Below are positions 55,223 through 64,000 of a stretch of DNA of 64,000 nucleotides, one piece after another (the first letter of the stretch is position 1; each line of letters begins with the position of its first letter). Below the pieces are notes generated by a model. The model searched no databases and was not told the DNA's origin. It worked only from the letters and a program-made list of their open reading frames with translations. The stretch is from an uncultured Roseobacter sp. GTDB taxonomy: Bacteria > Pseudomonadota > Alphaproteobacteria > Rhodobacterales > Rhodobacteraceae. The stretch lies in NCBI RefSeq assembly GCF_947493125.1, contig NZ_CANLQB010000006.1:213501-277500 (forward strand), read 5' to 3'. Made by a program: the position numbers and the translations under genes.

Positions 55223-55582
55223 TCGATCTGCGGCCCAACGTCTGCAATCTGTGCCAACAGCCGACGGCGAACGCTCCGCCCCGGCGTTTGGCTCACGAAG
55301 AAACCGTACCCTGCAGTGCGGTCGCCACTGCCGCCCTTGCGGACGCGACGCACGCTGCACCCCATGTTCAGCAAATGTAGTCTGCGGCCGAACTGCAACC
55401 AAAACCGATCAGCGCCCGGTCTCGAAGCCCTGTGATGATCAAAACATGAGCGGCACGCCAAGCGTGGTCGCACCCCTGTTTGCCGTCCCCCGCCGGTCCT
55501 CAAGCCCAAGCCTTGCGTCCGTGCTGTCATGGCAATGTCCTTCGACATCTCCTGCCCTGGACGGGCGATCAGACTCTGACAT
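55223..55582. other. 360-base gap between exoK and exoQ
   Basis: No gene, terminator or repeat is evident; the short open frames are antisense or out of phase and lack ribosome sites. It presumably carries the exoQ leader. Confidence 0.4.
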
Positions 55583-56371
55583 TCATTGCGACACATCGAC
55601 CCCATCCTGGCACAGCACGGAACCCTCGAACGTGCAGCCCGCGCCCAGTTCCGTGTACGCCAACCAGTCGACCACAAGCGTCTGCGGCGCCGATTCAGGA
55701 TCGAATGCGCCCATCCACTCCACCAGCGTTTCCGTAGACCACAGGCTCAGGTAGATCTTCTGCGGATCGTCGGGCAGCACACCCCCCCGCTGATCTCGGA
55801 TCAAGGCACCGTCAATGTACCACCGGATCCGGTCGGGCTCCCAGATGAAGGCGTAACTCCGAAATACGCCATCGTCGGCCATCTCGAGAAAACCCTCGTT
55901 TTTGCTGTTGTTCGCCGTGTGGAAGTTCGTCTGAAGCGTCGGGCCCCGCGGCGCGATAAATTCGAAGTCGATCTCATTGTGAGGGCGGTCCTGCGGGGCC
56001 CCGATGAACGTGAAGAGGTTCGCATTCATGCCGCGCGCATACGGCACCTTCATCCGCGCCTCATAGGTACCGTACCCGAAACGCGTGCGTGACTGGATCT
56101 CCGCGCAGCTCAAATCATGGCCATCCTTGGCGTCCGCCGTCAGCGACAAAAGCAGCTTGCCATCCTCCACAGCGACCCGATCGCGATGCCACAAACAGCT
56201 CTGATGGTCGCCATTCGTCCAGCCGCTGGAGATGAACCATCTGTCCTTTGTCAGCCGATCAAACGGTTCGAAAAAAGATGTGTCCTCCGCTGCGGATCGC
56301 ATCGGCCCCATGACTAGCGGCACGGCAAGGGTGATTGCCGACAGCATAGCCTGCCTTCGATATCTGCTCAT
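55583..56371 (-). CDS. exoK: ExoK-type GH16 endo-glycanase
   Basis: The 262-residue secreted enzyme has a signal peptide (MSRYRRQAMLSAITLAVPLVMG...) and a GH16 domain with catalytic motif HNEIDFEFI (nucleophile and acid/base Glu around residue 133), and aromatic substrate-binding residues (GYGTYEARMKVP, WEPDRIRWYIDG). ExoK cleaves nascent succinoglycan at beta-linkages and lowers its chain length. It lies on the same strand as exoQ, exoP and exoF but 360 bases from exoQ. The polymer here may differ, but an endo-glycanase for it fits. Confidence 0.9.
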   Translation of the reverse strand: MSRYRRQAMLSAITLAVPLVMGPMRSAAEDTSFFEPFDRLTKDRWFISSGWTNGDHQSCLWHRDRVAVEDGKLLLSLTADAKDGHDLSCAEIQSRTRFGYGTYEARMKVPYARGMNANLFTFIGAPQDRPHNEIDFEFIAPRGPTLQTNFHTANNSKNEGFLEMADDGVFRSYAFIWEPDRIRWYIDGALIRDQRGGVLPDDPQKIYLSLWSTETLVEWMGAFDPESAPQTLVVDWLAYTELGAGCTFEGSVLCQDGVDVSQ

Positions 56372-56544
56372 ATCTTGCGTCGTCCTGTTCCGGGAAAGCT
56401 GTTCGCTTGAGGCAAAAATAAATCCCGCGACCAGCCCCTACAAACCATAAACACCGAGATACGCGGCAAGTCGCCGAGGTGCCTACGGCGACATCACTCC
56501 GCACGCCGCTGCATAGTATTCGAGCTATAATGAAGCGGCGCGCC

Positions 56545-57519
56545 TCACTGCAGGAAACCCGGCCAATACTGGCTTAGATCCTTTCCGATCAGTTCGGAAA
56601 GCCCGGCATTTCGGTCCGACAGATGCTGGCACAGATATGCGCGTGTTTTCGCTCGCATATCCGAGGGCGGATGGTCTTCGGTCAGAATGCGACGGGAGAT
56701 GAACCGGAACCAGCGCCGATAGGCCTTATGAGCCAGGCGCGACGACCACGGGATATCGCCTTTCAGATGCCGCGCGTACCGGTGGCGCACCAGAATCCGG
56801 CCCACATGGTTGAGACGCAGAAGCGTCTGTGCCTTGGCCGGATATTTCGTACGGTTATGCCAGCTCTCCACGGCGTCAACCGACATTGGCGACAACCCGA
56901 GAAACTCTGTGACACCGTTCATCACCCGCTGTTTGTCCCTCTTGAACTCTTCGAACAGGACGACATGCACCCGCCCTGGCCCCAAGGCATCAAGGAAGAC
57001 CCGCAAACGCGGGGCATAGGTTGATCCCAAAATGATGGAGGGTTCTCGGCTCAATGCCCTTTCAAAAGAGAGGGTGGTCCGTCCGCTGCGCAGGAGATGC
57101 CAGTACTGGGAAAAAGCGCGCGCCACCGGATCGCGCAGCATGAAAATGACTTTGATATCGGGAGCTGTCGTCTTGATCCGAAATGCGGCGACATCCGACA
57201 TGAGATAAGTGGTGGTGTCCTCGCCGATGAGCCGGTCGGGCGGGGCTTCGGAGAACCGCTGCTCGTATCGTGCCTGGATCGCCGGATCTCTGGGATCACG
57301 CCAGGATAGATCGTCGCCGTCCATTTCCAGAAAATCGCCATGGGCGATCGGATCGTCCGCATCAAAGAAGTAGAGTTCGTTCGGGGCCACCCAGGCGTCT
57401 GGGTGCTGGTCGAGAATGTGGTGCAGCGATGTCGTGCCGCACTTCGGCGCCCCTCCGATGATGAAATCCGGTGTCACGACTGGTTCGAGGCTCCCAAGGA
57501 CAGCCGACTGACATGACAA
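56545..57519 (-). CDS. sulfotransferase, heparan-sulphate type fold
   Basis: The protein (324 residues from TTG 57519) has the PAPS-binding loop IIGGAPKCGTTSLH, the 3'-phosphate motif FMLRDPVARAFSQYW and the conserved EDTTTYL stretch seen in Sulfotransfer_1 enzymes. It probably adds sulphate to the polysaccharide. The start is uncertain: TTG 57519 has AAGGA 7 bases upstream, while the frame opens at TTG 57561; there is no ATG before the conserved core. It lies 173 bases upstream of exoK on the same strand. Confidence 0.82.
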   Translation of the reverse strand: MSCQSAVLGSLEPVVTPDFIIGGAPKCGTTSLHHILDQHPDAWVAPNELYFFDADDPIAHGDFLEMDGDDLSWRDPRDPAIQARYEQRFSEAPPDRLIGEDTTTYLMSDVAAFRIKTTAPDIKVIFMLRDPVARAFSQYWHLLRSGRTTLSFERALSREPSIILGSTYAPRLRVFLDALGPGRVHVVLFEEFKRDKQRVMNGVTEFLGLSPMSVDAVESWHNRTKYPAKAQTLLRLNHVGRILVRHRYARHLKGDIPWSSRLAHKAYRRWFRFISRRILTEDHPPSDMRAKTRAYLCQHLSDRNAGLSELIGKDLSQYWPGFLQ

Positions 57520-57561
57520 CCGACCTTCCTTACTGGTCCACCTCCCGGAGTGAAGTTTCAA

Positions 57562-58324
57562 CCGTCACCGCAGACACCCGGCGGCAGACCGCCTGAGATT
57601 GCCCTTTCCTTGGGCACCGGGCATTAGAAACTTGCGTCGTCGCACAGGGTCAATGGAGATGAACATTCCAAGACCTCGGTTAGTCCATACGCGTTGCATC
57701 CGACCCCCACGCTCAGGTCTCACTGAGTTCCTTGCAGGCAGCTCCATAGGCCGTACGGCCAATACACAGACGTTCAAACCAAAGTTCCGGGCCCAAACAT
57801 GCCGCTCAGGCGCAAGCCCTGTCGCTGAGATGCAGCCGTCAAGCTGGACATTCGCCGCTCGGCCCAAGAGTGTTCGTCTCTTCCTTCTGCGCAGGACGCA
57901 CAGTGTCTTTGATCACCGCATCAATGTGTTTGTATCACCTAGCTGCCCCGGAACGGCCACTTGAGGCACGTGGCGGCCGCGTCTCAGTCCAAAATCCGAG
58001 GTGCGAGAGGTCTTCTATGTACCAACCACAGTCGGAGAATCTGATTGGCCCGATCTAGCCCTCTGGCGGAAGCGGATGTTGAGCATCGTCACACGACGGA
58101 CTGCGAAGCCTTTCAAGAAGTGCGGAAGCGTGCTCTTTTTGCTCAAGCAACCGAAGCCGGCTGACCGCTCCCCCTGACCCCCGGTGCTTTCTGTTCGGTT
58201 GCATGATCGTCGCTCATGATGCGATGGAAAAAGCAGACCGGTTTTCGGGAAAGTGCTGATCGTCGTCCAGTCACGTCGACAACGCAATGGCCAAGGTTCA
58301 TCTAAGGCGGAACGGAGATTCAGA
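57562..58324. other. 760-base gap without a recognised gene
   Basis: Several overlapping frames on both strands are open by chance in this GC-rich stretch but none has a ribosome site, a usual composition or a known motif. It separates the exo cluster from the MFS gene and could contain promoters for both. Confidence 0.4.
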
Positions 58325-59593
58325 ATGACCCTGAAGCCATCAGAGCAAACCGACAGCTCAACTGCAGACGCCGGTAAGGCGACGCCCCAGCCTGCCCCGG
58401 AGAAGGCTGTCGGACCAGCGGCGCAGCGTCGGCTCTTTCTTAACCTTGCGCTGGCCAATTTTTCGGTCGGGTTTGGTGCCTTTGTTGTTATTGCCATTCT
58501 GCCGCCCCTTGCCAGCGACCTCGGGATCTCCCCGGCGACGGCGGGCTGGACCATGACGGCCTACGCCATAGCCTATGCGATCGGCTCGCCCATCGGTGTC
58601 GCAATGACCGGACGCGTTGACCGCCGCACTGTACTCACCGGTGGGCTCGCGATGTTCGGCGTCGGGGGCTTGATGGCAGCGCTGGCTCCATCTTTGGTCA
58701 CGGTGCTGGGCGCGCGTGTCGTTATGGCCATTGGTGCCGGGGTGGTTACACCCGTGGCCGCATCCGTCGCAATTGGACTCGTGTCCGCAATGGAACGCGG
58801 CCGTGCTCTTGCGTACGTCTTCGGGGGCCTCACACTGGCACAGGCAATCGGCATACCCGCGGGCGCTTGGCTGGGATATACTCTCGGCTGGCGTGGGACA
58901 TTTCTCGTGGCAGCTTTGCTCACTCTATCGTCAGCCGCACTTCTACGCGTTCGGCTTCCGATCGGGCTTGTCGTGCCGATTACGACCCTTCGCGCGCTGG
59001 CGCAGGCGCTACAGCGGCCAGACCTTGCGGTGGCGCTTCTATTCACGGTGCTGTTCATGGGTGGCGTATGGACGCTCTACACTTTCTTTGGGCCGTTCTT
59101 CGAGTATCGGCTCGGCATCGGCGGAACCGGACTGGGTGTGCTCCTCCTGGTTTTCGGTATCGGTGCGGTGTTTGGGAACGCCCTCGGCGGGCGCCTGACA
59201 GACCGGATCGGACCTGACCGCACCCTCGCCTTGCTGTGCCTGGCGCAAATGATCCTGATGCCTGTCCTGACACTCTTTCCGTTTGGTGGAGGGTCCGGCG
59301 GCATTGCGGGCGCGGCTCTGCTCGTGCTGCTGCGGAGTCTCGCCGGCTGGTCCTTCATGGTCCCGCAACAAGCCCGCCTAGCAGCGCTCGAGCCTGACCT
59401 CGCGCCGATCCTCTTTGCGCTCAACGCTGCGGCGATCTACGTTGCCGCATCGCTGGGCAGTCTGGCGGGGGGCGCTGTACTGGCCGATGCGGGGTTCGGA
59501 CCGATTGGCCCGGTCGGTGCGGCGATTGTCCTTCTGGCGCTGGCTTCGCTGCCTGTGGCCCGTCGTCTGGCGGCGCGGCAGCAACTGAGCTAG
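58325..59593 (+). CDS. MFS efflux transporter (DHA1-like)
   Basis: The 422-residue protein has 12 predicted membrane segments and the motif-A region between segments 2 and 3 (GSPIGVAMTGRVDRRTVLTGG), as in drug:proton antiporters such as AraJ- or Bcr-like exporters. The N-terminal 35 residues are polar and Ser/Pro/Ala-rich. GGAG 7 bases before the ATG fixes the start at 58325. The substrate is unknown. The amidase gene follows after 44 bases, so the two may be one transcript. Confidence 0.88.
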   Translation: MTLKPSEQTDSSTADAGKATPQPAPEKAVGPAAQRRLFLNLALANFSVGFGAFVVIAILPPLASDLGISPATAGWTMTAYAIAYAIGSPIGVAMTGRVDRRTVLTGGLAMFGVGGLMAALAPSLVTVLGARVVMAIGAGVVTPVAASVAIGLVSAMERGRALAYVFGGLTLAQAIGIPAGAWLGYTLGWRGTFLVAALLTLSSAALLRVRLPIGLVVPITTLRALAQALQRPDLAVALLFTVLFMGGVWTLYTFFGPFFEYRLGIGGTGLGVLLLVFGIGAVFGNALGGRLTDRIGPDRTLALLCLAQMILMPVLTLFPFGGGSGGIAGAALLVLLRSLAGWSFMVPQQARLAALEPDLAPILFALNAAAIYVAASLGSLAGGAVLADAGFGPIGPVGAAIVLLALASLPVARRLAARQQLS

Positions 59594-59637
59594 GATTTTC
59601 TGATCACTTATCTGCTCGGATCAGTGAAGGGTGATTG

Positions 59638-61047
59638 ATGCGGGATTTGACGCAGCTGAGTGCTTTGCAGCTATCGGCGCAAATTGAGCGGGGCGCACTC
59701 ACCTCAGTTGAGGTGACCACTGCATTTCTCGACAGGATTGAGCAACTCAATCCGAAGATTAATGCAATCGTAGGTCTGCGCATACGCTCAGATATTCTCG
59801 CCGATGCGCAGCGTGCCGATGAAACCCCGCGACGTGGATGGCTACATGGCATACCGCTCGCCATCAAGGATCTCGCCGAAACGAAGGGTATTCGCACGAC
59901 GTACGGGTCACCACTCTTCGCCGAGCATACGCCAGAGCATGACTCGCTGGTGGTAAAGCGGATAAGAGATGCAGGCGCGATCATTATCGGCAAAACCAAT
60001 ACGCCGGAATTTGGTCTCGGCTCGCATACCTTTAACCCGGTTTATGGCGCGACACGCAATCCTTATGCACTGGCCCTGACTGCCGGTGGATCCTCGGGCG
60101 GAGCAGCAGCAGCGCTTGCGGCGCGATTGGTTCCAATCGCCGATGGCTCTGACATGATGGGCAGCGTACGCAACCCGGCGGCCTTCTGTAATGTCTACGG
60201 GTTCAGGCCAAGTTGGGGTCTCGTTCCCGCCGAACCGAAGGGCGAAATGTTCTTTCAGCAGCTTGCGACCTCTGGCCCGATGGGACGCTCACCCGCGGAT
60301 CTAGCCGCACTCCTGAATACCATCGCTGGCCCAGACCCTCGCCTGCCGCACGATACCAGTGTCGCGCCGGACCTGTGTGATCTGAAAGGTACAGTGACAG
60401 GAAAGCGGATGGGTTGGCTTGCCGATTGGGGAGGCGCCTACCCGTGTGAAGATGGAATTCTGAGTTTGTGCGAAACGGGCCTTGCCGCCTTCGAACAGCT
60501 TGGCTGCATTGTCGAACCAATAGTGCCGCCATTTGATGCGACAGATCTGTGGTGGTCCTGGCGAACCCTTCGCGCCTGGGCAAATGCCTGCAAGATGAAG
60601 GACGCCTATGACGATCTTGAAAAACGCGCGCTTCTGAAACCCGAGATGATATGGGAGATAGAGCAAGGACTGTTGCTGAGCGCGCGCGATGTCCACGACG
60701 CAAGTGAGATCAGATCAGCCTGGTTCCGCAAACTCGTTGACCTATCGACCGAGTATGACGCGTTCACTCTTCCATCCGCACAGGTTTGGCAGTTTCCGGT
60801 AGAGTGGACATATCCCGAGATGATAAATGGCGCAAAAATGAATACGTATCATCGCTGGATGGAAATCGTTGTGCCCGTCAGCTTGACCGGGTTGCCCTGT
60901 TTGGCAATTCCAGCGGGGTTTGGCGCTCAAGGTCTTCCAATGGGCTTGCAGCTTTTCGGGCGTCGCGGATCGGATCGCAATATCCTAACACTTGGACAAG
61001 CATATCATACGTTTTATAACTGGACTGCGCAGGCGCCCGATCTTTGA
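59638..61047 (+). CDS. amidase signature family hydrolase
   Basis: The 469-residue protein has the amidase signature: general-base Lys in AIKDLAETKG (near residue 79), GGSSGGAAAALAAR with the cis-Ser, and the nucleophile Ser in DGSDMMGSVRNPAAFCNVYGFRPS. It hydrolyses an amide; candidates include arylacetamides and 6-aminohexanoate-like compounds. The ATG at 59638 (AAGG 7 bases upstream) is used; TTG 59635 is directly adjacent. No amide-pathway genes adjoin it. In the 44-base gap before it an imperfect inverted repeat (CTGATC...GATCAG) is seen. Confidence 0.88.
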   Translation: MRDLTQLSALQLSAQIERGALTSVEVTTAFLDRIEQLNPKINAIVGLRIRSDILADAQRADETPRRGWLHGIPLAIKDLAETKGIRTTYGSPLFAEHTPEHDSLVVKRIRDAGAIIIGKTNTPEFGLGSHTFNPVYGATRNPYALALTAGGSSGGAAAALAARLVPIADGSDMMGSVRNPAAFCNVYGFRPSWGLVPAEPKGEMFFQQLATSGPMGRSPADLAALLNTIAGPDPRLPHDTSVAPDLCDLKGTVTGKRMGWLADWGGAYPCEDGILSLCETGLAAFEQLGCIVEPIVPPFDATDLWWSWRTLRAWANACKMKDAYDDLEKRALLKPEMIWEIEQGLLLSARDVHDASEIRSAWFRKLVDLSTEYDAFTLPSAQVWQFPVEWTYPEMINGAKMNTYHRWMEIVVPVSLTGLPCLAIPAGFGAQGLPMGLQLFGRRGSDRNILTLGQAYHTFYNWTAQAPDL

Positions 61048-61497
61048 GTTCACATGCGCAGGATGGTGTGTCGTCAATTCGAGGGTCCACTCCACTATAG
61101 ACAAATGCAATGCGCCGGGTCGTCAGTTTGGCGCTCAACTGCCGCTACAACGCGGCATCAACGTGGGTTGTCGACTTTGCAGTCTTAGCTCCCGACCCAA
61201 AGCATCATGCGTAATTGGGCAGCTCCCGCTTGCGCGCATTGAGCGCATTGGACAAAGGCGGTGGTAGTGAGCGCATCTCAGTTATTTTCGCTTTGTGCTG
61301 CGTGCGCGCTGCGCAAAAATTGCTACGTCGGCAATCTTCGGAGCGCTGTAATGCGACGGGAAAACCCGTCATTTGTACGCCGGGCAGAGGGCTGTCCTGC
61401 GCTGCAATGATACCCGCGCAATAACATTCGGTGACGAGGAAATGCTGATGACGTAAGAAGTGCTCTTGCCGGAGTCCTTCCGGTTTCCTTCAAATGC
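61048..61497. other. 450-base gap after the amidase gene
   Basis: No convincing gene was found in this stretch; frames on both strands are short and lack ribosome sites. It contains no T-run hairpin for the plus-strand amidase that I could identify. Confidence 0.4.
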
Positions 61498-61521
61498 AAA
61501 AAACCCGCCACAAGGGCGGGT
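61498..61521 (-). terminator. intrinsic terminator of the rRNA operon
   Basis: On the minus strand ACCCGCC pairs with GGCGGGT around a 5-base loop, followed directly by six T. This is a strong rho-independent terminator 16 bases after the tRNA-fMet 3' end. Confidence 0.85.
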
Positions 61522-61537
61522 CAAACGAAATTTGAGT

Positions 61538-61614
<77 letters not shown>

Positions 61615-61696
61615 CCAACTGATGCGGCCTACCGCGCCAAACGCTACTTAAGGCCGAAACATCGAAAGAGAGATACGAGCACAAAGGTTTTACTAG

Positions 61697-61811
61697 GTTT
61701 GGCGGTGACCTACTCTCCCACGCCTTAAGACGCAGTACCATCGGCGCTAAGGCACTTAACGGCCGGGTTCGGGATGGGACCGGGTGTTTTGCTCTCGCTA
61801 TGACCACCAAA
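61697..61811 (-). rRNA. rrf: 5S ribosomal RNA
   Basis: The minus strand begins TTTGGTGGTCATAGCGAGAG and contains the conserved CCCGGTCCCATCCCGAACC loop and GGCGTGGGAGAGTAGGTC near the 3' end; the terminal stem closes with GCCAAACC. About 115 bases. It lies about 80 bases from the end of 23S and 82 bases before tRNA-fMet. Confidence 0.93.
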
Positions 61812-61894
61812 CCATGAAAAACCTCTGTGTCCAAGTCACGCACATCTGATTGTGTATGTATGCTTCTGATACCAATAGAAAATCTCTCTTCTAC

Positions 61895-64000
<2,106 letters not shown>

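Overview
The window looks like chromosomal DNA of a marine alphaproteobacterium of the Rhodobacterales (Roseobacter-type). The indications are a bacteriochlorophyll gene pair (bchE-bchJ) with PpsR- and FnrL-type operator sites, a form I aerobic CO dehydrogenase cluster, TRAP transport, a succinoglycan-like exo cluster, and an rRNA operon whose 5S gene is followed by initiator tRNA-fMet. No species is named because nothing in the sequence fixes one. Functions are inferred by recognising conserved motifs and gene order; no database search was possible.

Left part (1-18.5 kb). A gene cut by the window edge is followed by bchJ and bchE (minus strand), a two-domain peptidoglycan hydrolase, a small lipoprotein, a TauE/SafE exporter divergent from a LysR regulator, and a class IV aminotransferase. 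Next come a secreted subtilase with an Asp/Ser repeat, divergent from an ECF sigma/anti-sigma pair, a P-loop protein, and a two-component system (kinase then OmpR-type regulator). A minus-strand operon then encodes an aspartyl/asparaginyl beta-hydroxylase-like protein, an alpha/beta hydrolase and a fused ABC exporter, with a possible 60-residue peptide gene in front. That operon is the best candidate here for an undescribed small biosynthetic or modification system.

Zinc and TRAP region (18.6-25.7 kb). A Zur-type regulator, with a perfect 26-bp palindrome just upstream, heads an operon of a His-rich DUF2796 protein, ABC ATPase, FtsX-like permease and DUF3299 protein, matching the ZrgABCDE-type zinc uptake arrangement. 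Divergent from it are a TAXI binding protein and a fused TRAP permease.

25.7-28.3 kb holds no intact gene and looks like decayed sequence. 28.3-36.2 kb is the CO dehydrogenase cluster: an MHYT-LytTR membrane regulator (CoxC-like), coxM, coxS, coxL, coxD, coxE and coxF, tightly packed with ATGA overlaps.

36.4-57.6 kb is an exopolysaccharide cluster related to rhizobial succinoglycan genes. It has an ExoY priming transferase, a striking ExoL-ExoA-ExoM three-enzyme fusion, two ExoO-like transferases, three GT4-type transferases, a Wzx flippase, ExoF, an ExoP that has lost its kinase P-loop, an ExoQ polymerase, an ExoK glycanase, an ExoX-like small membrane protein and two sulfotransferases. Together they suggest a Wzx/Wzy-type, possibly sulfated polysaccharide. 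The right end carries an MFS transporter, an amidase, and on the minus strand tRNA-fMet, 5S and the 3' three-quarters of 23S rRNA with a good intrinsic terminator.
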